A stretch of DNA of 64,000 bases, taken from contig NZ_JAUFPZ010000002.1 of the NCBI RefSeq assembly GCF_030409505.1, forward strand, positions 2,363,501 through 2,427,500, read 5' to 3'. This document shows positions 27,691 through 38,601 of this stretch, one piece after another. The DNA comes from Zunongwangia endophytica (lineage in GTDB: Bacteria > Bacteroidota > Bacteroidia > Flavobacteriales > Flavobacteriaceae). Within the stretch, counting starts at the first letter, position 1, and every line of letters begins with the position of its first letter. A program made the position numbers and the translations under genes. Below the pieces are notes generated by a model. That model worked only from the letters and a program-made list of their open reading frames with translations. It made no database searches and was not told where the DNA came from.

Positions 27691-30114
27691 TCATTTATTC
27701 GAAAAAGCCTTATCGATTCTTGCAATTAAATCTTTATAATGGTATCTACTTAATCGGTCTGAAGTGGAATATTGCATGCGATTGATCTGAGACTTCAGTG
27801 TTGCCAATTCGCCACGCATCAAAGGAATTATATCTGTTCCTGCAATATCGTTTCTTTCTTCAAGCTCATTAATGTAACCTATACTCATATCTACATAAGC
27901 GCGTTGCAAATTTCTTCGGTATACATCTACCTTTTCACCGCTATAAAGTTCAGTAAAGATCCCACTCCTTAAGTCTTCTAAAAGTGCTATTACTGAATAG
28001 TTATTGCCGTGCAATTGCTTATTCTCTATCATTCTCATTAAACGATCTTCATCCAATAAATTACTCAACACTCTTGTCTGAAGTTGTTTGATACGTTCTA
28101 CCGCACCTGTAGACTGAATCCGATCTAAAATCTCACTATCTAATAACCAATTTGGGGTTGTAAAAGCATTCTTGTTCAAAAAAGCAACTGCTTCTTTTTG
28201 AATATCATCTGAAACAGGAGAATACATTACTCCTTCTTGATCTGCAGTTTTTCTAGTTTCATACACTCCACCTACATTAGTCACTACGTGGTATAAGTAT
28301 CCTCTCCAAAGTTTTATTAGTTCACCGTATACTTCTTCTAGATCATCATAACCATAGCCGTCTTTAGTAGTCCAATCGATCAAATTAGGGACAACCTTTT
28401 TCATATTAGCTAATCCATATTCACTTGCCTTTACCTGATCTTTACCTAAACTTTCTCTTTGCGACTGTGGATCACGACCACCATAACCACTACCAAACTC
28501 ATATATAGGATCTCCAGCTTTTTCTAAGATCCATCGATCTAGACTCTCTTTTTCGTCTTTAGAAGATTCAGCTTCTGGTAAATAACGATATCCCCAGTTA
28601 ATGGCATAAATATCGTATGGTCCCATCATTCTTATATAACGAACACCTTTATCCTCTGGTTGCGCTACGTAATTTACACGAGCGTAATCCATAATAGACG
28701 GAGTTAGACCATATTTTTGGGTAAAAGCTGCCGAACGTAAAGAATCTGTAGGATAAGCTGCACTAGCTTTCATGTTATGCGGAAGACCTAAAGCATGCCC
28801 TACCTCGTGTGCAATCACCATACGCATCATTTCCCCAATTTCCTCTTCAGGAGTTTCTAGAGTTCGAGCTTTCGGATTCTGAGCTCCAGCTTCGATCATA
28901 AACCTGTTCCTGTAAGAACGTAAGTGATTATGGTACCAAATAATATCACTTTCTATAATTTCCCCTGTTCTGGGATCGGTTACTGAAGGTCCTACGGCAT
29001 TTCTAGTTGTACTAGCTACATAACGAACCACAGAATATCTTACATCCTCCGGACTAAAATCTGGATCTTCTTCTTTAGTAGGTGGATTCTTTGCTATAAT
29101 TGCATTTTTAAATCCAGCTGCTTCAAAAGCTTTATTCCAGTCTTCTATCCCTTTCTTAAAATAAGGCCTCCACCGCATAGGTGTAGCAGGATCAAGATAA
29201 TAAACAATTGGTTTTACAGGCTCTACAAGTTCTCCATTCTTGTAAGCTTCAACATCTTTAGGCTCTAATCGCCATCTTCTAATAATTTCGTAATCATAAG
29301 ATTTTAGCGCTTCTGAATCGTAATCGTATTTGCCAACGGTAAACCAACCAACTCGATAATCTGCAATTCTTGGCATCATTTTATCTTCAGGAAGAAGAAT
29401 CATAGACTGGTTCATTAACATAGAAATGGTACTGGCCTGCCCGCGTTCTGGTGGTTCTTCCGCATCGTAAGTCATTACGTGTCTTACTTCTACATTTTCT
29501 GGAAAAGCATGTACTTCTTCAATATAAGATCTACTCTTATCTAATCGCTTTACTTTGTATCTTTTTCTGGCAGATGCGTCCATCGCGTTAATAGCAGCAA
29601 CTTCATCTTCAAAAAGATTTGTCACATCTATAACGTAGGCACTGCTGTCTGGCTTCATCGTTTCAATAGCCGCGCTATAAAGAATGGGCTCAAAATTATT
29701 TGCTTTAACCGACTTATTTATAGGTGATTCTTCGTCGCTCTTATTTTCAAAGCTCATCACTTTTACATCGATGTTTTTTCCGCGCTTACTCCAACGTACT
29801 ACTTGCTCGTTTACTTTGGAACCTGCATTTACATAACCGCCGCCGTAACCCGAAGGTGCTTTAGCAATCCTGCTTACCCAAAGCATATCTTTATTAAAGA
29901 GTGAATCTGGAATTTCGAAATAGACCTTATCATCTACTTTATGCGTGGTAAATAAACCGCTATCTGTAATAGCATCTTTAGTAATTACTTTAGCATAAGA
30001 TTTAAAGTCGCCTTTTTTGTCCTCCTGCTGCGCATTCTCGGTTACAGTTTTTGAGGTTTTGCAGCCTAAAGCTAAGGCAGAGCATAACCCGAGTACTAAA
30101 ACTTTTTTTATCAT
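27691..30114 (-). CDS. Zinc-dependent metalloprotease, lipoprotein (DUF5117/DUF5118 type)
   Basis: 807 residues with a lipoprotein signal (LCSALALGCKTS, Cys18). The zinc site is MVIAHEVGHALGLPHN: His436, Glu437, His440 and third ligand His446, the extended HExxHxxGxxH of metzincins, with a Met-turn candidate in SIMDYARVNY downstream. The long N-terminal domains match the DUF5117/5118 arrangement common in Bacteroidota. It is probably an envelope-anchored endopeptidase of unknown substrate. Single gene with its own terminator. Confidence 0.88.
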   Translation of the reverse strand: MIKKVLVLGLCSALALGCKTSKTVTENAQQEDKKGDFKSYAKVITKDAITDSGLFTTHKVDDKVYFEIPDSLFNKDMLWVSRIAKAPSGYGGGYVNAGSKVNEQVVRWSKRGKNIDVKVMSFENKSDEESPINKSVKANNFEPILYSAAIETMKPDSSAYVIDVTNLFEDEVAAINAMDASARKRYKVKRLDKSRSYIEEVHAFPENVEVRHVMTYDAEEPPERGQASTISMLMNQSMILLPEDKMMPRIADYRVGWFTVGKYDYDSEALKSYDYEIIRRWRLEPKDVEAYKNGELVEPVKPIVYYLDPATPMRWRPYFKKGIEDWNKAFEAAGFKNAIIAKNPPTKEEDPDFSPEDVRYSVVRYVASTTRNAVGPSVTDPRTGEIIESDIIWYHNHLRSYRNRFMIEAGAQNPKARTLETPEEEIGEMMRMVIAHEVGHALGLPHNMKASAAYPTDSLRSAAFTQKYGLTPSIMDYARVNYVAQPEDKGVRYIRMMGPYDIYAINWGYRYLPEAESSKDEKESLDRWILEKAGDPIYEFGSGYGGRDPQSQRESLGKDQVKASEYGLANMKKVVPNLIDWTTKDGYGYDDLEEVYGELIKLWRGYLYHVVTNVGGVYETRKTADQEGVMYSPVSDDIQKEAVAFLNKNAFTTPNWLLDSEILDRIQSTGAVERIKQLQTRVLSNLLDEDRLMRMIENKQLHGNNYSVIALLEDLRSGIFTELYSGEKVDVYRRNLQRAYVDMSIGYINELEERNDIAGTDIIPLMRGELATLKSQINRMQYSTSDRLSRYHYKDLIARIDKAFSNK

Positions 30115-30220
30115 GAAAAATATAATTTTGCCCCAAGATAAGGAATGCCGCTAAATTTAGAAGAAGCCTGAAACCACTAATAGAAATAATTGAAGGATTG
30201 ATAAATTAAAATCAAGAATT

Positions 30221-31378
30221 TTAAAAATTCGATTTAATCTTGAAGTCGCTATCTCCCACTTTTACCTTTTCAATAAAAGCTTTCATAGCATCTGTAAGCA
30301 GCAGTTGATTTTGATCATTCCAAAATCCGGCCGCATAGGAGGTTTTAACTTTAAAGATATCTTTATGCGCCCTCACATTTCTTTTTATATCAAAATCTGC
30401 AAAATGATCGCTGCTTCGATATTGAATATTCTGAACGTATGTATATAGCTTGTCTTTATACCTACATTCAATAGCTGCTTTATGCATATTTTTAGTCAAA
30501 ACATACTTCCCGTTAGGTAGCGCCTTATAAAATGAATGAAAAATATTGTACCTATCACGAGACTCTGTTCCTTTGCCTTTCTCAAATTCAGCATCAGGAT
30601 AACTCATTTTTATAAAACTTTCTTCCACAGCATAATCCTTTGTATTGATGATAAGATAGGCTTCAGAATCATTTTTAGTTGATTTAGCCTGAAGTTTCAC
30701 CAAATGATCCCCATAATTAGATAACTCTACTTTTGTTGAATCTGAAAAACTTATCAAAGTGCTGGCTAAATCTAAATAACGTTCAAATGAAGGAAATACA
30801 AAATCAATATCATCTTCCATAATTGCAGCTTTTCTAAGATTTTCAATTTCTATAGTATAATTTTTATTGGGCCGCTCATTGGTTTTCATATCCCCAATTA
30901 ATCGCTTTCTTTCCAGTTTTCCGTTAAGATCTGCTAATTTGGTGATATGACCATCATTTTTTACCGTTGCCCTTAAAAAGAAGCGCTCTTTATATGGAGT
31001 AATTGGATAATTTTCTTCCAGATGTGCTATCATTTTTTTATAAATGCTCTGCTCGATCACATGAACCTCGGCTAAACTTTCTGAAGCCGGTGATAGATAT
31101 ACGGTATCTTTTTTAAATGCTGAAATAACAAAAGCTTTACTGTGATACCCAAGTCTATTGAATTTTATAGAGTCCGCGCTTGTGGTAAACTGGAATCTAC
31201 CATCACTGTTGGTTGAAGTATAATTACTGCTATTATAAACATCCACAAACTCTAATGGCATCCTAGTTTCAGCATCTAGAATAATTGCTTCAGTTTGAGA
31301 TTGAGCATGAATTTGAAAAGACCAAACTAATAGAAAGAAAGTGATACAATGCATCACAAAAGTAAATTTCCAATTCAT
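30221..31378 (-). CDS. Secreted carboxypeptidase-regulatory-like (CarbopepD_reg) domain protein
   Basis: 385 residues. A signal peptide ends near SFQIHAQSQ, followed by a beta-sandwich regulatory-like domain (EAIILDAETRMPLEFVDVYNSSNYTSTNSDGRFQF pattern) at about 27-100 of the kind found at the head of SusC proteins and in DUF5686-type proteins. The remaining ~280 residues are beta-rich and unassigned. No barrel or plug follows, so it is not a transporter. Function is unknown. Confidence 0.7.
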   Translation of the reverse strand: MNWKFTFVMHCITFFLLVWSFQIHAQSQTEAIILDAETRMPLEFVDVYNSSNYTSTNSDGRFQFTTSADSIKFNRLGYHSKAFVISAFKKDTVYLSPASESLAEVHVIEQSIYKKMIAHLEENYPITPYKERFFLRATVKNDGHITKLADLNGKLERKRLIGDMKTNERPNKNYTIEIENLRKAAIMEDDIDFVFPSFERYLDLASTLISFSDSTKVELSNYGDHLVKLQAKSTKNDSEAYLIINTKDYAVEESFIKMSYPDAEFEKGKGTESRDRYNIFHSFYKALPNGKYVLTKNMHKAAIECRYKDKLYTYVQNIQYRSSDHFADFDIKRNVRAHKDIFKVKTSYAAGFWNDQNQLLLTDAMKAFIEKVKVGDSDFKIKSNF

Positions 31379-31600
31379 TAAAATAACGTTTATCTATAAA
31401 ATTAATGGATTTTCACTTCTCCTTTTATAATTTATACGATCATTTTACAAATCCATTCGTATTACAAGAAACAAGTATTAAAATTATTACATATTAGTAA
31501 TAATTATATCTTTAAAACTTAGAATTCGTTATTTTTAAATGAATTTTCTAACTATTTTATAGATATTGAATGAACACCTATAAATTTCAAATTTAAAACA

Positions 31601-31615
31601 ATAGTTTTTTACTAT
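31601..31615. promoter_or_regulatory. OxyR-type operator upstream of katG
   Basis: ATAG-N7-CTAT inside the longer perfect inverted repeat ACAATAGT-TTTTT-ACTATTGT (31598-31618). It fits the OxyR half-site pattern and lies about 65 bases before katG, with a TATTTTTA box at 31648-31655. The rest of the 303-base gap before katG shows no gene. Confidence 0.65.
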
Positions 31616-31678
31616 TGTAATTTATAAAAACATAAAGCTTCGTTATCTATTTTTACCCGGTAATTATTAAAATCTTAA

Positions 31679-33934
<2,256 letters not shown>

Positions 33935-33954
33935 AATATTGATCTAAAATATCG

Positions 33955-33985
33955 AAAAGCAGCTTCTAGATGGAGCTGCTTTTTT
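33955..33985 (+). terminator. Terminator of katG
   Basis: AAAAGCAGCT pairs with AGCTGCTTTT around a 9-base loop; T-run to 33985. Confidence 0.85.
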
Positions 33986-34110
33986 AGTTTTATCTAAAAT
34001 TGAATTTACAATTTACTTATCTTTCCAAAAATATTTACCCATAAAAAATAAATCTTTAAAAATTTTAGGAATCAGAATTAAAAATCTGCTTTGTAATAAA
34101 AATAGATAGG

Positions 34111-34923
34111 TTATTCCTCCCAAACTATACTTAGGGTCATATTGTAATGTTGTGATACAACACAATATTCATAGAAATCAAAACCGTTATCATTCTCCCA
34201 ATCTTTTAATTCAAACCATGTGGATTTCCAGATTTCTTGCTTAGAAAATTTTTCAGGATACACTTTCCCTTTCTCAAAAAATTCTGTTGCGACTGAATCT
34301 CCTGGTGGACGCAGTTTAATCATATTCTTCATAAAATGAGGATAGCTAGGAGGTCTTTTCCAATATGTTACTCTATTGTTATGGGTGTGTATTAAAGAAA
34401 TGGGATGACTTCCTAACTCAAAATATTTGAAAGCTATAGCCGTTATGCTAACCTTAAATTTGTATGCTAATGATCGTAATAAATCAGGTGAAAATTTTTC
34501 ATTTTTCTGTTCCTCATAGAACATTTGACTAGGAACCAATAACTCAGAAGCAAATTGATTCGCTTCATATTCTACCTTGCCGTGTTTAGCTTGGTTTTCT
34601 TTGTTATTAAACCATGATGTAGTTGATTCATTATCATTATGCAATTCTAAACCGGGATGCAAAATATAATGACCTAGTTCATGGGCAACAGTGAATCGCT
34701 TTCTAGTTTCAAATGGAATATTTTGATTAATCTCAATTAAAGTGTGTTTCTTTCCAAAAATGATTCGTCCATCAGAGTTAATCAAAGGTTTTTCAATTAC
34801 CGTAGCTCCAAGCCCAGAAGCAAATAGTTCCAAAGGAAAATCTAATAAATGTTCAAATCCACAATCATCTAATATTTCCTTAGCTTTTAATGATCCTTTG
34901 TTATATTTTATCTGAATCATCAT
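34111..34923 (-). CDS. ImmA/IrrE family metallo-endopeptidase
   Basis: 270 residues. The zinc motif is FTVAHELGHYILH (His81, Glu82, His85), with the downstream NQFASELLVP helix that supplies the third ligand in this family. Such peptidases cleave a partner regulator to relieve repression, in mobile elements and stress systems. It is the last gene of a three-gene leftward operon and overlaps the gene before it by 23 bases. No XRE repressor is adjacent; the likely partner is the small protein or the sigma-like protein upstream. Confidence 0.88.
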   Translation of the reverse strand: MMIQIKYNKGSLKAKEILDDCGFEHLLDFPLELFASGLGATVIEKPLINSDGRIIFGKKHTLIEINQNIPFETRKRFTVAHELGHYILHPGLELHNDNESTTSWFNNKENQAKHGKVEYEANQFASELLVPSQMFYEEQKNEKFSPDLLRSLAYKFKVSITAIAFKYFELGSHPISLIHTHNNRVTYWKRPPSYPHFMKNMIKLRPPGDSVATEFFEKGKVYPEKFSKQEIWKSTWFELKDWENDNGFDFYEYCVVSQHYNMTLSIVWEE

Positions 34924-35311
34924 TATCTAATTCATCCATTAAATCGACAAGATTTTTACCTTTAATGATTTCTTTAATTTCTTCTGGAGTCAAATTATCA
35001 AGATTTCTAAATTGGACTTGCATTTCTTTTTCGGCGATTAACCTCTTTATAGTAGATATCGGTTTTTCCAAATTCTTCTCGATCCCCTCAGAAAACTGTA
35101 AAACAAGTTTATTTATAAGTTCTGTTGTATTTTTTGAATGTGCTTGAGCTTTATTTGTAAACTTTATTCTTTTTACAAATTGTTCGATCTGCTTACCTTC
35201 TTTCTCAATATCAACACCTTCTTCTTGTAGAGACCATTTAACTATTGAAATATCTGTATTCAGATACATTTCTATACTACCCTCTTCAATAATATCCTTT
35301 AACTTACTCAT
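34901..35311 (-). CDS. Small helical protein between sigma-like and ImmA genes, unknown function
   Basis: 136 residues, charged and largely helical, with a Lys/Glu-rich centre and an acidic tail (DELDNDDSDKI). I do not recognise the family. It overlaps both neighbours (8 and 23 bases), so it is translated as part of one unit and is a natural candidate for an ImmA substrate or an anti-sigma-like partner. That role is inference only. Confidence 0.7.
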   Translation of the reverse strand: MSKLKDIIEEGSIEMYLNTDISIVKWSLQEEGVDIEKEGKQIEQFVKRIKFTNKAQAHSKNTTELINKLVLQFSEGIEKNLEKPISTIKRLIAEKEMQVQFRNLDNLTPEEIKEIIKGKNLVDLMDELDNDDSDKI

Positions 35312-35897
35312 CGATTTGTATAATTTTTTTCTTTCTTCTTTGAAGCCTTTTTTGTGCTACGTAGATCGTTGCAACATCTGAATCTAGCAATTCTGCAATT
35401 TCGTTAGGTTTATAAATATTGTCACACCAACATTCAAAAATCATAAGTTCCATTGTATCTGACCCGGCATCACTTAGCAATTTAATAAACAGTTTTTTCT
35501 GTTGTTCATAATCCATCTTCTGAAAACCTGTGTCATTTTCCAATAATTCAGCTCCAACTACTGGCATATCCAAGATGTAATCTTCATCCTTCTCATAGTC
35601 ATCATTATTATGTAATCTTCGTTTCCGTTTTCTCAAAACTGAACTGACTTCGCTTTTTAAAACTCCGAAAACAAAATATTCAAAATCACATTTTTCAGGC
35701 TCCCAATTCCTTATCCCAGATAAAGATTTCTCGAAAACTGACATCACAAAGTCTAATGCTTCAAGTCCGTCGATATGTTTATTTTTAAAATCAATTTTAT
35801 TCTCTACATATTCTCGCATACGGAAGATTAGATTCTCCAATTCTTCATGAGAATATTGCGATAGAACCTCTGAGACATCGTTGTCCTTTTTTTTCAT
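35304..35897 (-). CDS. Sigma-70-like (ECF-type) transcription factor
   Basis: 197 residues. The first ~100 residues resemble sigma region 2 (ALDFVMSVFEKSL, then FEYFVFGVLKSEVSSVLRKRKRR with the basic end of helix 2.4). The last ~50 form a region-4-like HTH (IYKPNEIAELLDSDVATIYVAQKRLQRRKKK). A long acidic linker separates the two. It is the first gene of the sigma / small protein / ImmA operon and diverges from the CBASS-like effector. Identity as a true sigma factor is likely but not certain. Confidence 0.7.
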   Translation of the reverse strand: MKKKDNDVSEVLSQYSHEELENLIFRMREYVENKIDFKNKHIDGLEALDFVMSVFEKSLSGIRNWEPEKCDFEYFVFGVLKSEVSSVLRKRKRRLHNNDDYEKDEDYILDMPVVGAELLENDTGFQKMDYEQQKKLFIKLLSDAGSDTMELMIFECWCDNIYKPNEIAELLDSDVATIYVAQKRLQRRKKKIIQIDE

Positions 35898-36057
35898 ACC
35901 CCCCGTTCATATTATTATGCTCGCTTATAAAAAAAATTTGCCATCATGGAAAATTTTCAAAGTTTATGAGCATGTATTAGTAGAAGGTCATGAATTTACG
36001 TTTTTAAGATTAAAGACCTTAGAAAAATTAACAAAAAATGCAAAAAATCAGGCATAT

Positions 36058-36885
36058 ATGAAAAAAGAAATTCTTAGAACTATCATTTATTTCACTCTAA
36101 CAGTTCTTGCTGTTAGCTATCTAATCTTTAGATACTTTGTGATGACCGCCCCAAGCGATTTTCATATAGAAGGATTAGTCCCCGCAGCATTTTCAGTTAT
36201 TTTTTACTCTATAGCTTCCATTCACGAATTGGCAAAATGTCACGGAAAATATTTTTGGACTGCTATAAGATGCAGCATTTTCCATCCTACGTCAAAAGTC
36301 TATGTTTCTCTGAGTTATTTACTACAAATAAAAACCTCCGGTGATAACTTTTATTTTCTAGTTAAAGGAAATAAAATCGATCAATATCAACCAGTAGGAG
36401 GTGTTTTTCAGATCGTTGGATCAAAAAATATTGAGAAGGACTGGAACGCCCAGTTAAAAACTGACAAAACTAACCCCAGAGATTTAAGATTCTATGTTCA
36501 AGCATCGAAAATACCTGAGATAATCCAGTGGTTTAAGTCAGAAAAAGACAGAGAAACTGGTGTTTGGAGAGAATTTAGAGAAGAGCTCATTGATACTGGA
36601 GTTGTTTCAGAAGAAATTTTCAAGACCACTAATGTTGAATTTCTTAGAACTGAAGAATGTATTCTTAAAAAAGAAACTCGATTCGACAACGAAAAATATC
36701 ATACTCTCATTTACAAGGTGTTCAGAATTGAATTAACACCGGAACAGGAAAATGAATTCAACAAACTAAAAAATAATAAAAAATTTACTGAAGATTATGC
36801 ATTCGTAAAAAGAAAAGACATAGAATCAGAGTGCTTTGATGAGCATAAGAAAAGAATTGGACAACACACTAAATATATACTATAA
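36058..36885 (+). CDS. 2TM-NUDIX CBASS effector (Cap16-like)
   Basis: 275 residues from the ATG at 36058. Two membrane helices come first (IIYFTLTVLAVSYLIFRYF and LVPAAFSVIFYSIASIH), then a cytosolic domain with the NUDIX-like box VWREFREELIDTG. This 2TM-NUDIX layout belongs to membrane-disrupting effectors that respond to cyclic nucleotides in CBASS defence. The stop shares a base with the CD-NTase start (TAATG), so both are made together. The frame is open back to 35881, with an ATG at 35917, but that would leave only 19 bases before the divergent sigma-like gene. Confidence 0.78.
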   Translation: MKKEILRTIIYFTLTVLAVSYLIFRYFVMTAPSDFHIEGLVPAAFSVIFYSIASIHELAKCHGKYFWTAIRCSIFHPTSKVYVSLSYLLQIKTSGDNFYFLVKGNKIDQYQPVGGVFQIVGSKNIEKDWNAQLKTDKTNPRDLRFYVQASKIPEIIQWFKSEKDRETGVWREFREELIDTGVVSEEIFKTTNVEFLRTEECILKKETRFDNEKYHTLIYKVFRIELTPEQENEFNKLKNNKKFTEDYAFVKRKDIESECFDEHKKRIGQHTKYIL

Positions 36886-37559
36886 TGATGAATTTTCAAG
36901 ATTACCTCAACAGATCAGGTCATAGAAGAGAAGACCTACTTGCCAGAATGGCATTATCCCTTGAATTAGATGAAACCAGAGCTAAAAGGATGGAATCGGC
37001 ATATAAGGCGATATATAAAGTTCTAGAATCAGATGAAGAGTTTTTTTCAAAAGTAGACTTTAAAGTCTACCCTCAGGGTTCTGTAGCTATTGGAACCACT
37101 ACTAAGCCAAGAGGAAAAGATGAGTTTGATTTAGATATAGTTGTTCATATTGAAGACCCATACTACAATTACTCAGCCTATGAAATATACAATCACTTAA
37201 TCCGAGTTCTTTCCAACAATGAAACATATAAACAGAAATTAGAAAAAAAGAATCGTTGTGCTAGGATCAATTATGAAGGTGATTTCCATATGGACATTCT
37301 ACCGGGGTGCATTATTGCATACAACGAACAGAGGTTGAAGATTCCAGATATACTACTTAAGGGATGGTCATCATCATTTCCGAAAGGGTATATTAGTTGG
37401 TTTGACGAGAGAGCTAACATGGTTAAGGTAACTCTTCTTGAAAAAGCGTTTAATAGCTACTCTCCAACTGAGGCTAAATCTGAGCAAGAGGACTTACCAA
37501 ATGAGAGTCTATATAAAAAAGCCTCTAAAAAGAGCTATCCAGCTTACGAAACGTTATAG
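36885..37559 (+). CDS. CD-NTase, N-terminal catalytic part (frame interrupted)
   Basis: The nucleotidyltransferase core of a cGAS/DncV-like enzyme that makes cyclic oligonucleotide signals on phage infection. The active site is complete: Gly65-Ser66 in YPQGSVAIGTTTKP, Asp82 and Asp84 in DEFDLDIV, and the third aspartate Asp137 in FHMDILPG. The frame ends after 224 residues because of a shift near an A6 run at 37515-37520. Its last ~15 residues (ASKKSYPAYETL) are probably not native. The matching continuation is in the +1 frame (37438-38514). Two ATGs in tandem start the gene. Confidence 0.85.
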   Translation: MMNFQDYLNRSGHRREDLLARMALSLELDETRAKRMESAYKAIYKVLESDEEFFSKVDFKVYPQGSVAIGTTTKPRGKDEFDLDIVVHIEDPYYNYSAYEIYNHLIRVLSNNETYKQKLEKKNRCARINYEGDFHMDILPGCIIAYNEQRLKIPDILLKGWSSSFPKGYISWFDERANMVKVTLLEKAFNSYSPTEAKSEQEDLPNESLYKKASKKSYPAYETL

Positions 37560-38514
37560 AGATATATTTTTTGAAGATAAACCTAAATATAGAACTTCAA
37601 GCATTATATTAACAACACTATTCGGAGAGCTATACAACGGAGAGTCTTCAATCTATGAAACGATTGATGGAATATTGGATAGAGTAATCAAAAAATATAC
37701 TGAATATCAACATTTGTATGCGAGCCGGCATATTTATAAGAGGATTAAAGTCTTCAACCCAGTAAATCCTGAAGAAGATTTTACTGAAAAATGGGACAAA
37801 AACAAGCAGTATTATCACTCATTTATTAATTTCATTAAAAGTTTCAAATACGAATGGGAGAGATTAAAAAACGGAAATTTAGCTTCAGCTGAGACCCTGT
37901 TCGGATCTTCTAGAGCCAAAAAAGTACTTTCCGAACAATTTGAAAAATTAAGCTCAAACAGTGGGTTAGAAAAAGTAGCCTTGACAGCATTTTCTGGAAA
38001 AGGTAGAGTTGACGATTCTGGTAATTTGGTTGAAAAAAACAAAAACAGTTACCCAAGCAAGCCCCATAGAAATTACGGATTAAAGGAAATAAGAACTTTT
38101 AATCGTGAATATTTTTCTCAGAAAAAGTCATTAATAAGCCTTCAAATCCAGGAATATTATATACAGAAGAACTTTTCATGGCTTAATACATTCATATCAG
38201 ATGAAAAACTTTATTGCAGCGGCACATTGAGACCTGATGGCTGCAAATCTAAATATCAACTGATAATGATCTTTGACCCTAAAGCGAGGGGAAGAAAGGA
38301 ACGCGTGTATATTAAGAATAATTCTAAAATTAAATTTGGTGAAACACCTCACTTATATCCGGATGACAGTCTTTGTCTCTATTATCCTTTAGATATTGTT
38401 TTATTTCAGGATTTCAATTTTATTGATATTTTTCCTTGGGTGTCCGAGTGGCTTGTCATGTATGAAGTTTGGATTAAATATGGAGTTTGGTTACATGATG
38501 AAATAAAGCATTAA
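37438..38514 (+). CDS. CD-NTase C-terminal half fused to an E2-like domain
   Basis: The frame opens at 37438, but the meaningful part starts near 37515 (KKPLKRAIQLTKRYRDIFF), which continues the CD-NTase interrupted upstream. Residues to about 214 form the helical C-terminal lobe and tail (ending SYPSKPHRNYG). Without a stop the frame then enters about 144 residues with the pattern of prokaryotic E2 domains: PHLYPDDSLCLYYP with candidate catalytic Cys313, then IFPWVSEWLVMYEVW and GVWLHDE. Short type II CBASS loci carry such E2-like proteins, usually as separate genes. Fusion, or a lost stop, is discussed in the findings. Confidence 0.75.
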   Translation: MKKRLIATLQLRLNLSKRTYQMRVYIKKPLKRAIQLTKRYRDIFFEDKPKYRTSSIILTTLFGELYNGESSIYETIDGILDRVIKKYTEYQHLYASRHIYKRIKVFNPVNPEEDFTEKWDKNKQYYHSFINFIKSFKYEWERLKNGNLASAETLFGSSRAKKVLSEQFEKLSSNSGLEKVALTAFSGKGRVDDSGNLVEKNKNSYPSKPHRNYGLKEIRTFNREYFSQKKSLISLQIQEYYIQKNFSWLNTFISDEKLYCSGTLRPDGCKSKYQLIMIFDPKARGRKERVYIKNNSKIKFGETPHLYPDDSLCLYYPLDIVLFQDFNFIDIFPWVSEWLVMYEVWIKYGVWLHDEIKH

Positions 38515-38562
38515 ATCCATAAGCATTTGATATATGTCTGACAAAATAAACCTCCTAAAAAC

Positions 38563-38600
38563 AAAAAACCCTCTAAATCAATAAGATAAAGAGGGTCTTT
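38563..38600 (-). terminator. Terminator following the tRNA-Leu 3' end
   Basis: ACCCTCT (38568-38574) and AGAGGGT (38590-38596) pair; read on the minus strand the stem is followed by a T-run. It is the original downstream terminator of the tRNA gene and so marks the chromosome side of the junction. Confidence 0.75.
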
Positions 38601-38601
38601 G

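Noticed and set aside
27516..27725. 69-residue minus-strand frame after the metalloprotease gene
   Set aside because: It overlaps the metalloprotease end and runs through its terminator; composition is not protein-like.
35882..35917. TGTCCTTTTTTTT at the head of the sigma-like gene resembling the phage promoter box
   Set aside because: It is the reverse of the sigma gene's own start codons (MKKKDND), lies outside the prophage, and the box 28 bases on (TATTATTA) fits poorly.
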